A DNA stretch of 21,547 nucleotides, from NCBI GenBank assembly GCA_937895975.1, contig CALBLG010000104.1:1-21547 (forward strand). Direction: 5' to 3'. The notes under the pieces were generated by a model, which saw nothing but the letters and a program-made list of their open reading frames with translations, made no database searches and was not told where the DNA came from. The position numbers were made by a program, and so were the translations under genes. How positions within the stretch are numbered: the stretch's first letter is position 1; each line of letters starts with the position of its first letter. Source of the stretch: an uncultured Slackia sp. (lineage in GTDB: Bacteria; Actinomycetota; Coriobacteriia; Coriobacteriales; Eggerthellaceae). Positions 1 through 7,959 of the stretch are shown here, one piece after another.

Positions 1-2
1 CC

Positions 3-668
3 GTCACCCTGGCTTTGCAGTTCGGCTTCAAGCGCGGCATCTTCTCCAACGAATCGGGCATGGGCTCGGCTCCGTTGGTCGCCTCTTCGGCCACCACGAA
101 GAACCCCGCTCGCCAGGCTTTGGTTTCCATGACCGGCACCTTCTGGGACACGGTCGTCGTCTGCCTGATCACCGGCCTTATGCTGATGACCACGCTTCTG
201 GCCAACCCCGAGCTCTCCACCGCAATCGCCGACGGCACGATCTCTTCGGGTGCCGGCCTCGCAACTGCCGCTTTCGAGAAGATTCCCGTCTTCGGTCCGT
301 TGGTGCTGCTCGTGGGCCTTATCACCTTCACCTACTCCACCATCCTCGGTTGGAGTCAGTACGGCAACCGTGCCATCAGCTACTTGCTGGGCAAGAAGGC
401 CGTCCTTCCGTACTACATCGTGTTTCTGCTGTTCGTGTTCTGGGGCTGCATGATGGTCGGCGACGCCGCCGGCAGCACGGTGGTCTCGAACCTCAGCTCG
501 GTTGTGTGGAACTTCGCCGACGTGATGAACGCCCTTATGGCCATCCCGAACTGCATCGCGGTTTTGGGCCTGTCTGCGATCATCGCCCGTGAAACCAAGC
601 ACTACGTCTACGACGGCAACCTCGAAGAGGTGGACACCACCGAGATTCCCCAGTACGACGAGAAATAA
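3..668 (+). CDS. AGCS-family amino acid:cation symporter, C-terminal part
   Basis: This is the 3' part of a sodium (or proton):alanine/glycine symporter, an inner-membrane secondary transporter. The gene enters from the left edge in the frame beginning at base 3, so its N-terminal half is missing; about 221 residues remain, against roughly 450-490 for the family. Near the left edge it reads GFKRGIFSNESGMGSAP, the characteristic AGCS signature, and hydrophobic segments follow (around VVVCLITGLMLMTTLL, FGPLVLLVGLITFTYS, YIVFLLFVFWGCMMVG and ALMAIPNCIAVLGLSAII). A polar acidic tail ends at TAA 666-668. Some AGCS members carry D- as well as L-alanine, which suits the D-amino-acid enzymes downstream, but the substrate cannot be read from this fragment. 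A strong terminator follows at once, so it probably ends its own transcript. Confidence 0.93.
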   Translation, partial: VTLALQFGFKRGIFSNESGMGSAPLVASSATTKNPARQALVSMTGTFWDTVVVCLITGLMLMTTLLANPELSTAIADGTISSGAGLATAAFEKIPVFGPLVLLVGLITFTYSTILGWSQYGNRAISYLLGKKAVLPYYIVFLLFVFWGCMMVGDAAGSTVVSNLSSVVWNFADVMNALMAIPNCIAVLGLSAIIARETKHYVYDGNLEEVDTTEIPQYDEK

Positions 669-696
669 CCCTTCTGCGACGCAGCCATGCATGACG

Positions 697-730
697 GGAG
701 GGGGTGTGAAAGCCCCCTCCTTTTTATTTT
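697..730 (+). terminator. Rho-independent terminator after the AGCS symporter
   Basis: An 8-bp perfect GC stem (GGAGGGGG at 697-704 with CCCCCTCC at 713-720) encloses an 8-base loop and is followed by TTTTTATTTT. It lies 28 bases after the symporter stop codon and separates it from the aminotransferase gene. Confidence 0.92.
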
Positions 731-830
731 GAGCAACCTGCCAGCGGGGCGGGGCGGCCGAAACGGGACTCCCCGAGAGCTGCAAGCCCCGCGATTTCCA
801 ATGCGACCATCGAAAGGAAGCGCAAGGCAC

Positions 831-1679
831 ATGGAAAACCTCGGCTATTACAACGGAAAGTTCGGCCCCATCGAAGAGATGGCCATTCCCATGAACGACC
901 GCGTGTGCTGGTTCGGCGACGGCGTGTACGACGCCGGCCCGGCGCGCAACTACAACATCTTCGCGCTCGACGACCATCTCGATCGCTTTTACAACAGTGC
1001 GCGCCTGACGGGCATTCAAATTCCCATGCCGCGCGAGGAGCTGGCCGAACTGCTGCGCGACCTGGTGAAAAAGGTCGAGGCACCCGAGCATTTCGTGTAT
1101 TACCAGTGCACGCGCGGCACCGCTCCCCGAAAGCACGACTACGTCGAGGCCCCGGGCAACTTGTGGGTTACCATCACGCCGCAGACCATGCCCGACGGCA
1201 CGAAGCGCATCAAGCTGCGCAGCGAGCCCGACACGCGCTTCTACCACTGCAACATCAAGACGCTGAACCTGATGCCCGCGGTGATGAGCTCGCAGGCGGC
1301 CAAGCGCGAAGGCGTGTTCGAAACGGTGTATTACCGCGAGAACATGGGCAACCGCGTGACGGAGTGCGCGCACAGCAACGTGTCGATGATTCTGAACGAC
1401 GAGCTGTGGACCGCGCCGCTTGACGAGCTCATTTTGCCGGGCATCGCGCGCAAGCACCTGATCGCGGCGGCGAAGCGGCTGGGCATCGGCGTGCACGAAG
1501 AGCCGTTCGACTTGGACACGCTGCGCGGCGCGCAAGAAATCATCGTCACCAGCTCGTCGAACTTGTGCCTGTTCGCCGAGGAATTCGAGGGCAAGCCGGC
1601 AGGCGGCGGGTCGCCCGAAGTGGCCGAAGCGCTGCGCGCCGAAGTGAACCGCGAGTTCACCGAGGCGACGGCAATCTAA
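831..1679 (+). CDS. dat: D-amino-acid aminotransferase (class IV, PLP-dependent)
   Basis: The 282-residue product is a class IV (fold type IV) aminotransferase, most like D-alanine/D-amino-acid transaminases, which move an amino group between D-amino acids and 2-oxo acids. Visible landmarks are DRVCWFGDGVYDA near residues 23-35, the PLP-binding lysine K143 in NIKTLNLMPA, GNRVTECAHSNVSMI around 173-187 with the conserved Glu, and LILPGIARKHL (the phosphate-binding region). Branched-chain and 4-amino-4-deoxychorismate enzymes share the fold, but IKTLNL and the surrounding spacing favour the D-amino-acid branch. The start at 831 was chosen because GAAAGGAAG lies just upstream and homology begins there; the longer frame back to 687 runs through the terminator. 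The D-glutamate cyclase gene follows after 17 bases, so the two are probably co-transcribed and linked through D-glutamate. Confidence 0.88.
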   Translation: MENLGYYNGKFGPIEEMAIPMNDRVCWFGDGVYDAGPARNYNIFALDDHLDRFYNSARLTGIQIPMPREELAELLRDLVKKVEAPEHFVYYQCTRGTAPRKHDYVEAPGNLWVTITPQTMPDGTKRIKLRSEPDTRFYHCNIKTLNLMPAVMSSQAAKREGVFETVYYRENMGNRVTECAHSNVSMILNDELWTAPLDELILPGIARKHLIAAAKRLGIGVHEEPFDLDTLRGAQEIIVTSSSNLCLFAEEFEGKPAGGGSPEVAEALRAEVNREFTEATAI

Positions 1680-1696
1680 GATTTTGCAGGTGGGTT

Positions 1697-2515
1697 ATGC
1701 AAGCGATTGAAGATATCATTCTGCGCCATTCGGCGCGCGGCATGACGCGTTTGGCACCTGAGCTGCCATGCGATTGGTGCGCGGCCGCCGCGCGCGAAAT
1801 CGTGTCGTGGAAGCGCGGCACGGTGGCGCTGCTCACGGGCTTCGATGTGGGCGGGGCGCCGGAAACTGATGGGCCCACGGGCACGTATGTGGTGGCGAAG
1901 GCGCTTGCCGAGCTGGGATTTTCTCCGATTATTGTTTCCGAGCATTCCACATGCGCGTACTTTTCCGAGCTTGGCATGCGCACGTGCGAGGTATCGCCCG
2001 GCTGCGACGCGGATTTCATGGGGCTTCTGCTCGATACGCTGGCGCCGGTGGGCATCGTGTCGATCGAGCGGTGCGGGCGCGACGCGCGTGGAAGGTATTG
2101 CAACATGCGCGGCGTCGACATAACGCCGCGCACCTCGCCGGTCGACGAGCTCGTGATTCAGGCGGCGGCGCGCGGCATTCCCACGGTGGGCGTGGGCGAT
2201 GGCGGAAACGAGATCGGCATGGGCAACGTCGCGGGCGCCATCAAACAGCGCCTCACGCTCGAGCCGTGCGCGGTGCAGGTGAATTGCCTGGTCATCGCCA
2301 CGGTGTCGAACTGGGGCGCCTATGGCATCGTGCGCGCCATGGACAAATGCACGGGCCGCGCGCTGCTGCCTGGGTTCAAGTGCATGAGCGATTTCTACCG
2401 CTTCATCGTGGAACGCGGCAGCGTGGACGGCACCACGGGCCGCTGCGAGCTGTCGGTCGACGGCTTCGGCTTGGAAGTGGAGCGCGAAATCGTCGAAGCG
2501 CTGTTATGCGCGTAG
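1697..2515 (+). CDS. D-glutamate cyclase-like protein (DUF4392/GLUCM C-terminal domain)
   Basis: This 272-residue protein matches the C-terminal domain of mammalian DGLUCY, the D-glutamate cyclase that converts D-glutamate to 5-oxo-D-proline, found in bacteria as DUF4392. Recognisable blocks are TGFDVGGAPETDGPTGT (residues 47-63), IERCGRDARGRYCNMRGVDI (123-142) and GVGDGGNEIGMGN (165-177), all rich in Gly and Asp as expected for this fold. The hydro-lyase-like partner domain that precedes it in DGLUCY is absent. The start ATG at 1697 has GCAGGTGGG upstream; in-frame codons further left lie inside the aminotransferase gene. It sits 17 bases after that gene. The likely shared job is D-glutamate/D-alanine turnover, which is inference; the family call itself is firm. 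Confidence 0.85.
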   Translation: MQAIEDIILRHSARGMTRLAPELPCDWCAAAAREIVSWKRGTVALLTGFDVGGAPETDGPTGTYVVAKALAELGFSPIIVSEHSTCAYFSELGMRTCEVSPGCDADFMGLLLDTLAPVGIVSIERCGRDARGRYCNMRGVDITPRTSPVDELVIQAAARGIPTVGVGDGGNEIGMGNVAGAIKQRLTLEPCAVQVNCLVIATVSNWGAYGIVRAMDKCTGRALLPGFKCMSDFYRFIVERGSVDGTTGRCELSVDGFGLEVEREIVEALLCA

Positions 2516-2770
2516 CTGCGACGAGGAAACGGGCTTCCGAACCGTCGAAATGGCAGGAATCGCCGCGGCGGGGTAGTCGCATGAGGGCCAAGGTTGAAAA
2601 ATAATCGCGATGCGCACGTTTCCTTCTCGATGAAGGTTGCTGCTGCCCATTCCTGCTCTTCTACTCGATTGGTGAGGCTTCTTTCGAGCCCTGCCTAATA
2701 CCCCATGGCGACGATTCTTGCTAAAAAGCGGTGTTTCCCGAGGATTTTCGAAGAAGGTCGCGCTTGCGGG

Positions 2771-5101
2771 TTACTTCTTCCTCACCTGGCAGATGTTGGT
2801 GTGCTGCGGGTTGCCTTTGGCGAGCGGCGACGGGCGGTATGTGGCAAGCGTGTTGATGTTTCCGCCGACGTCGACCTCGCGGCCGTCTTCAATGCGCGCG
2901 TTGTACCAGGCGCCCTGCGAAATTGCCGCGGTCCCTTCGACGATGCCGCTTGTGAGCTTCGCCGGCAGGCGCAGCGCGCCCCGGTCGTTTTCCACGAGCA
3001 CCTCGTCGCCATCGGCGATGCCCCGCTCGGCCGCATCGCGTTCGTTCAGGTATATCACCTGGGGAAACATCGATTTCAGTTTCTCGTCGAAGCCCCAGCT
3101 CGAATGGATGCGCGCCCGCCCGTGGAAGCCCGTCAGCCGCAAGGGCCGCTCTGCGTTGGGAATGCCCGCGTCCGTCCACTCGGGGATGAAGACGGGTATG
3201 GGCGCAAGCGTGTCAAGACAGGCCAGCGTGTCGCCTTCGCGCAGCCGCCAGCCGGCCGTGTCGTGCAGAAGCTGCTCGCTGAACAGCTCAATCTTGCCTG
3301 ATGCGGTGGCAAGCGGGTGCTTCGCGGGCGATTCGCGGAATGCCTCAAGCGCGATGCGCGGACCGCGCCATACGCTCACGATGCCGGCGTGCTCGGCCTG
3401 CTCGTATTCCGGCAGTCCAAGTTCGGGCTGGCTTTCGCGCGTCTCGTCGTACAGCGCGCGAATCCATTCGCCCTCGGTTCGGCCCAAGGTGAATTCCTGC
3501 TCCACGCCGAGGCGCGCGGCCATCAGGCGCGCCATCTCGTAGGCGCTTTTCTGTTCGTCGCGGGGCGTGGGCACAGGCCGGCCCGTGACGATATGGCCCC
3601 AATCCGCGCCGCCCGAGGTCTGCGATTGCTGTTCGAACCGCAGCAAGTCGGGGAAAATGACGTCGGCATATTTCAGCGAATCGGTCATCACGGTATCGAT
3701 GCCCAAAATGAATTCGCATGCGGTTTCGTCGGCCAACACCTCGTGGGAATGTCGCACGTCGGAGTGCTGGTTGGTCAGGCTGTTGCCCGCGTAGTTGATG
3801 AGATATTTGATGCCGTGCCGCAAGCGGGCCGCGCCCCGGACGCCGGCGTTTTCGGCGGTCATCGCTTCGCCGTGCTCGACGGCGTGAATGGTCTCGAACA
3901 CGGGGATGCTCGCGGCGACGGGGTTGCGCCCTTCGGGAAGCGAGCTCGAAAGCACGCGGTGGTGCCACGGGTACAGGCCGTTCGACGTGCCCTCCAGGCC
4001 GACCTGGCCCACCAGGCATGGCAGCGCCATGGCAGCCCATGCGCTCCATTCGCCGTTGCTTCGCCGCTGCGGCCCCCAGCCCGACAGCACGTGCAGGCGT
4101 CGCGCGCTTGCTATATGGCGCGCAAGTGAGCGAATGCGCTCGGCGGGGATGCCGCAGATGCCTTCGGCCCATTCGGGCGTTTTCTCGATGCAATCGTAGC
4201 CTTCGCCCATCACATAGTCGCGATACGACATATGCCTGCCGCGATAGGCCGCAGGCATGGTCTCCTCGTCGAATCCGACGCAATATTCATGTAGAAAGCC
4301 CAGGTCAATGGCGTTATTGCGAATCAACTCATGCGCGATGGCCGCCACAAGCGCCGCGTCAGTTCCTGGCGTTATGGGCAGCCATTCGGCGTTGCCCATC
4401 ACCGATTCGCTTTTGCGGGGGTCAATGACCACCACGCGCGTGCCCGCCTGCTTCACGAGGCGCCGCCATTGCGCGCCGACGTTCGCGCCGCCGTCGTTGG
4501 CAACCACGGGGTTCGCTCCGAACGCAATCGCCAGATCGGCCGAGAACGCCTGCGAAAACGAGCTGCCGTCGTCGGGCTCCATGCCGTAGCAATAATGGGC
4601 CGCCCACGTCGCCTGCGCGCACGAATAATCGTTGTAGCGCGACAGGTAGCCGCCCAGGCAGTTCATCAGCCGGTTGAAGGGGCGGGCCGTGGTGCAGTTC
4701 GCGTTGGTGCCATAAGCGATGAATACGGCTTCGTTTCCGAAGCGGTCGATGACGCTGCGCAGCTTGTCGCATGCGATCTCGATCGCCTCGTCCCACGAAA
4801 TGCGCTCGTAGAGGCCCGACCCACGCGGACCCGTGCGTTTGAGCGGCCATTTCAGGCGCAGCGGGCTCTCGGCCCAAGCGAGCATGCGCCGCCCGCGCAC
4901 GCACGCTTGCGGCAGAGGCGCGCCGTCGGGCGTTTCGGCCGCGCACGAGTCAACGCATGCGGCTCGGCCGTTTTCGATGGTGAACCGCAAGGCGCATCGC
5001 CCGCCGCAATTCGCGGCGCAATGGTTCCAAATGGTTTGTTCGGCGGCAATGGCGTTTCCATGGGGCATCCTTGGTGCTGGCTCGGGCAATGCGGGGCCCA
5101 T
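2771..5101 (-). CDS. DmsA-like molybdopterin oxidoreductase catalytic subunit
   Basis: This is a complete catalytic subunit of the DMSO reductase family, expected to hold a bis-molybdopterin-guanine-dinucleotide Mo and one [4Fe-4S] cluster. Counting from the 5101 start (776 aa), cluster cysteines are C28, C32 and C36 in HCAANCGGRCAL and C67 in QACVRGR; S160 in YNDYSCAQ lies where DmsA/YnfE supply the serine Mo ligand; the C-terminal dinucleotide-binding domain ends with the family-typical RPSPLAKGNPQHTN. No twin-arginine signal or hydrophobic N-terminus is visible, and no DmsB- or DmsC-like gene adjoins it, so it may work in the cytoplasm or with partners encoded elsewhere. The start is uncertain: ATG 5101 or ATG 5068, neither with a strong ribosome site. 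It lies downstream of the lysR gene on the same strand with 177 bases between, and that gap holds two dyads. The substrate cannot be predicted. Confidence 0.9.
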   Translation of the reverse strand: MGPALPEPAPRMPHGNAIAAEQTIWNHCAANCGGRCALRFTIENGRAACVDSCAAETPDGAPLPQACVRGRRMLAWAESPLRLKWPLKRTGPRGSGLYERISWDEAIEIACDKLRSVIDRFGNEAVFIAYGTNANCTTARPFNRLMNCLGGYLSRYNDYSCAQATWAAHYCYGMEPDDGSSFSQAFSADLAIAFGANPVVANDGGANVGAQWRRLVKQAGTRVVVIDPRKSESVMGNAEWLPITPGTDAALVAAIAHELIRNNAIDLGFLHEYCVGFDEETMPAAYRGRHMSYRDYVMGEGYDCIEKTPEWAEGICGIPAERIRSLARHIASARRLHVLSGWGPQRRSNGEWSAWAAMALPCLVGQVGLEGTSNGLYPWHHRVLSSSLPEGRNPVAASIPVFETIHAVEHGEAMTAENAGVRGAARLRHGIKYLINYAGNSLTNQHSDVRHSHEVLADETACEFILGIDTVMTDSLKYADVIFPDLLRFEQQSQTSGGADWGHIVTGRPVPTPRDEQKSAYEMARLMAARLGVEQEFTLGRTEGEWIRALYDETRESQPELGLPEYEQAEHAGIVSVWRGPRIALEAFRESPAKHPLATASGKIELFSEQLLHDTAGWRLREGDTLACLDTLAPIPVFIPEWTDAGIPNAERPLRLTGFHGRARIHSSWGFDEKLKSMFPQVIYLNERDAAERGIADGDEVLVENDRGALRLPAKLTSGIVEGTAAISQGAWYNARIEDGREVDVGGNINTLATYRPSPLAKGNPQHTNICQVRKK

Positions 5102-5162
5102 TGTACGATTTCGCCGCGCACGTCCGCATTCGACGCGCCATATTTCGAGAAATTCAACTTTT

Positions 5163-5179
5163 CTTGCCGGCTTGGCAAG
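5163..5179. promoter_or_regulatory. Candidate LysR-type operator (T-N11-A dyad)
   Basis: CTTGCC and GGCAAG form a 6-bp dyad around a 5-base centre. It contains the T-N11-A arrangement typical of LysR-family binding sites (T5165 and A5177). It lies about 60-80 bases before the 5101 start of the oxidoreductase and just after the lysR gene that precedes it, a suitable position for an activator site. No footprint supports it. Confidence 0.4.
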
Positions 5180-5225
5180 CGGGATGCAAGGCATTTCGCG
5201 CAGCCGGGAAGGGGCGTTGCTTGCG

Positions 5226-5254
5226 GGCATGCCGATTCCCGTAATCGGCATGCC
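5226..5254. repeat. 12-bp perfect inverted repeat between lysR and the oxidoreductase gene
   Basis: GGCATGCCGATT (5226-5237) and AATCGGCATGCC (5243-5254) pair perfectly around CCCGT. No T-run follows on either strand, so it is not a classical terminator, although it sits right behind the lysR stop codon on the minus strand. It may be an operator for the oxidoreductase or a hairpin protecting or ending the lysR transcript. Confidence 0.7.
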
Positions 5255-5278
5255 ATTTCGCCGCGCGTTCTTTCGGCC

Positions 5279-6196
5279 TTAGAGGTTGTCCGATTGGATT
5301 TCGCTCGCGACGCGCTTGCATATGGCGACGAAATCGGCGACCTTTTCACGCGCGGGGTGCTTGCGATACATGACATAAATCGGGTAGCGGGCGTTCCCGT
5401 CGCCGATAAGGCGCCCTTCGAGCTTCGCGGCCACGTTGCGGTCGAGCATGTTCGCGGCATTGCCGAAAACGATCTCATCGTCTTTCAAGATGAAGCCGAC
5501 GATGTCGAAGTCGGTGAAATCGCGATAGCGGCATTTGGGTTTGACTCCGTTGCGGCTGAATGCGTCTATGGCTCCTTCGAAAAGGGTTTGAAGTTTAGCA
5601 TTCGACGAGCAAAGCAAGTATTGCCCGGCTAGGTCTTCGAACTGAAGGACCTCTTTTTTCCCGAGAGGATTGTTCTTGCTGAAAAACACCGCCAAGGGCA
5701 ATTCGGCAATTTTTTCGCATACGCAATCGGGTGGCTCGACGTCTGAGCGTCGGAATACGATTCCGACATCTGCCACGCCCGCTGCGATGGACTGCTCTAT
5801 CGACGAGAGCTCATCGTGGATGAAATAGGGTTCGACGACGTCGGGGAACCGCCCCATGAATTCGGGAACGGCCCGATAGAATATGTCTCCCCAAATGCTG
5901 TTGCCGGAAAACGGCATATTGAGCCTGATTCCCTCAGATGATTTGCGGGCGATCGCGCCGCATCGCTCGACCAACCCGTCGTATTGCGACAGGATCTCTT
6001 CGCATCCCAAAAGATAATGCCGGCCCTGGGCGGTAAGTCCCATCGGATTGCGCTCGAGCAGGCGGAACCCGAGCTCTTGCTCGAGCGACGCGATATGGCG
6101 CGTGAGCGTTGGCTGGGAGATGTGCAGTTGGTCGGCGGCGGTATTGAAGTTCAGCGTTTTTGCGAGAACCTGGAATTCGCGCACATTCTCAAACAT
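5279..6196 (-). CDS. LysR-family transcriptional regulator
   Basis: A 305-residue LysR-type regulator of normal length. The N-terminal winged helix-turn-helix spans roughly residues 1-60, with the recognition region AADQLHISQPTLTRHIASLE, and is followed by a periplasmic-binding-protein-like effector domain. A purine-rich AGAGGGGGACG lies before ATG 6196, which supports the start. The gene is divergent from the ferredoxin-type lipoprotein gene at 6468 and precedes the DmsA-like gene on its own strand, so either or both may be targets; candidate T-N11-A dyads are present on both sides. The effector is unknown. LysR regulators commonly control an adjacent or divergent metabolic gene and their own transcription. 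Confidence 0.93.
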   Translation of the reverse strand: MFENVREFQVLAKTLNFNTAADQLHISQPTLTRHIASLEQELGFRLLERNPMGLTAQGRHYLLGCEEILSQYDGLVERCGAIARKSSEGIRLNMPFSGNSIWGDIFYRAVPEFMGRFPDVVEPYFIHDELSSIEQSIAAGVADVGIVFRRSDVEPPDCVCEKIAELPLAVFFSKNNPLGKKEVLQFEDLAGQYLLCSSNAKLQTLFEGAIDAFSRNGVKPKCRYRDFTDFDIVGFILKDDEIVFGNAANMLDRNVAAKLEGRLIGDGNARYPIYVMYRKHPAREKVADFVAICKRVASEIQSDNL

Positions 6197-6330
6197 GGTC
6201 TCGTCCCCCTCTACTATCCGGGCGGCCTTTCCCCTCGGCCTCCGAATGCCCCGTCATCATACCCCTTCCTCGTGATTCTTTGGGCTTCATGCGTGATTCG
6301 GGAGGCTTCGCTTCATGGCTCGAATCGCGT

Positions 6331-6345
6331 ATTCGCGAGGTGAAT
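6331..6345. promoter_or_regulatory. Candidate LysR-type operator in the divergent region
   Basis: ATTC-N7-GAAT at 6331-6345 is a symmetric site matching T-N11-A (T6332 and A6344). It lies about midway between lysR (start 6196) and the divergent gene at 6468, where an autoregulatory or activating LysR site is expected. The short arms make chance occurrence possible. Confidence 0.35.
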
Positions 6346-6375
6346 CGGCGATTTGGAATACGAAAGGCCGTGCCA

Positions 6376-6414
6376 CACGTTGAACGTTACGTTTCAGCAA
6401 CGTGGCTGTTTAAT
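6376..6414 (+). promoter_or_regulatory. Candidate promoter with overlapping dyad before the ferredoxin-type gene
   Basis: CACGTTG (6376-6382) and CAACGTG (6398-6404) form a 7-bp inverted repeat with a 15-base spacer. Five bases later TTTAAT (6409-6414) resembles a -10 box, which would put the dyad across the -35 region of the gene starting at 6468. No good -35 hexamer is seen at the usual distance, as is common for activator-dependent promoters. A purine-rich ribosome site (AGGGGG, 6457-6462) precedes the ATG. Confidence 0.35.
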
Positions 6415-6467
6415 GGGGTCAAAGCCCAAGAAATGGGAAAGAAATAGGGGATCAACAGGGGGTTGAA

Positions 6468-7871
6468 ATGAACGAGAACATGGCTATGCTCGGCCGCCGC
6501 AGCTTCTTGCTGGGCATGGGCGTCATGGGCGCGGGCATCGCCGGCGTTGGCATGGTGGGCTGTTCGCCGAAATCGAAGGAAAGCGATCATGCCTCGGACG
6601 ACGCCAAAACCGCGGAGCCCGACGAAATCACCGCCGACACTGTCAACATCATAAACACGCGCGACCTTATGACGCTCGACGAGCTCAACGCCAAGCGCAA
6701 GCAGCTGGTGGATTCGAAGACCGACGACTATGTGAAAGCCGACGGGACCGTTATTCCCAACGTGTACGTGAAGTTGCAGGCCCTGCTGAACACGTACGGA
6801 AACGGCGTGGGTTCCGAAATCCACGACAACAGCTTCAACGAGGTTATGTACCTGTTCAAGCCCGAAGAGGCACAGGCGTATCTCGAGATGCCCATGGGCG
6901 TGATGTTCACCGCAAAGCAATTCGCCGATGCGTCGGGACGCGCCGAGCAAGATTGCACGGCGCTGTGCGACGAACTGGCGTCGCGCGGCCTGCTGTTCCG
7001 CACGGTGTCGAACGGCGAGGCCCAATACCATCAGCTCGCCGAGGCTCATGGCATTTGGGAATACAACCTGAACAATTACGAAAAGAACAACGGCGAATAC
7101 GTGCAAATCCATTGGAGCCAATGGGGCACCGACATCGCGAACCAACTTTACAACGCGCGCACGAGCTTCTATACGCCGGTTCCCGTGAGCCGCGAGGTCG
7201 TCGGCGACAGCTCGATTGCCCTCGAATTCGACGATTACGAAGCCGTGATCAAGAAGTTCGACACCATCGCGGTATCGCCTTGCCAGTGCAGGCTGAGCCA
7301 CAAGGCGCTTGGCAAGGAGGACCCGGGCGACCATCCTCTTGAGACGTGCATCACGCTTGGCGAAGAGGCCGAATACTATATCGCCAACGGCATCGCACGC
7401 CAAATAGACCAGCAAGAGGCCCTCGACATCGTCCACCACAGCGTCGAATGCGGCATGGTGATTCAAATCTGCAATTCGAAGAACACCGAAGTTATTTGCT
7501 CGTGCCACGGCGATTGCTGCGACATTCTGGGAAGCTATGTGACCATCGCTCAATCCGAGGACCTGAAGCCTGAAGACTTCAACGTGTTCGAGCATTTGAG
7601 CCACTACAACTTGCGCCACGACAAGGATACGTGCCTGAAGTGCGGCAAATGCGCCGAGCGATGCCCGCTGTTCGCTATCACCATGGACGAGGAAACGGGC
7701 TTCCCCACCGTGAACGGCACCTGCGTGCGCTGCGGGCAATGCGGCACCGTGTGCCCGGTAGGCGCCCGCACGCTTCATTTGGCCGATTCGATTCTCGAGT
7801 TGCCCGACGATTTGCTCGACGACTACAACACTAAGGCGAAATATCGTTTCGCCAATGGCATGGTCTATTAA
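6468..7871 (+). CDS. Tat-exported 4Fe-4S ferredoxin-family lipoprotein
   Basis: The 467-residue product begins with a twin-arginine signal (GRRSFLLG, Arg10-Arg11), a glycine-rich hydrophobic stretch and a lipobox-like MVGC with Cys32, so it is probably exported folded and lipid-anchored. Residues about 130-200 resemble the winged-helix-like N-terminal part of a widespread anaerobe 4Fe-4S protein family. A cysteine-rich middle domain follows (C272, C274, C294, C344, C346, C350, C351), then two ferredoxin motifs: C389/C392/C395/C399 and C419/C422/C425/C429, each ending in CP, which should bind two [4Fe-4S] clusters. It is probably an electron carrier or the electron-transfer half of an extracytoplasmic enzyme; the partner is not evident. 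It is divergent from lysR and precedes hypA, from which a terminator-like hairpin separates it. The ferredoxin part and signal peptide are secure, the role is not. Confidence 0.85.
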   Translation: MNENMAMLGRRSFLLGMGVMGAGIAGVGMVGCSPKSKESDHASDDAKTAEPDEITADTVNIINTRDLMTLDELNAKRKQLVDSKTDDYVKADGTVIPNVYVKLQALLNTYGNGVGSEIHDNSFNEVMYLFKPEEAQAYLEMPMGVMFTAKQFADASGRAEQDCTALCDELASRGLLFRTVSNGEAQYHQLAEAHGIWEYNLNNYEKNNGEYVQIHWSQWGTDIANQLYNARTSFYTPVPVSREVVGDSSIALEFDDYEAVIKKFDTIAVSPCQCRLSHKALGKEDPGDHPLETCITLGEEAEYYIANGIARQIDQQEALDIVHHSVECGMVIQICNSKNTEVICSCHGDCCDILGSYVTIAQSEDLKPEDFNVFEHLSHYNLRHDKDTCLKCGKCAERCPLFAITMDEETGFPTVNGTCVRCGQCGTVCPVGARTLHLADSILELPDDLLDDYNTKAKYRFANGMVY

Positions 7872-7896
7872 TAAACGACCTTCCAGCCCCTCCCAT

Positions 7897-7930
7897 CCGG
7901 GCGTCTGCCGTGCGGCCGACGCCCGGTTTT
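7897..7930 (+). terminator. Terminator-like hairpin before hypA
   Basis: CCGGGCGTC (7897-7905) pairs perfectly with GACGCCCGG (7918-7926), with a 12-base loop that can pair further, followed by TTTT. It is a plausible intrinsic terminator or attenuator between the ferredoxin-family gene and hypAB; the short T-run leaves room for read-through. Confidence 0.7.
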
Positions 7931-7959
7931 CCCACAGAACAATCGAATAGGAGCGATCC

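Noticed and set aside
687..830. Longer aminotransferase start
   Set aside because: It would begin inside the symporter's terminator; homology and the GAAAGGAAG site both point to 831.
2516..2770. A small gene or terminator in the gap between the convergent cyclase and oxidoreductase genes
   Set aside because: Only an ATCGCGAT palindrome beside an A/T-rich stretch near 2600 was seen; there is no convincing stem with a T-run for either gene and no small frame with a ribosome site.
4331..5632. Long forward frame opposite the oxidoreductase and lysR
   Set aside because: No recognisable motif, and both minus-strand genes beneath it have unambiguous family signatures.
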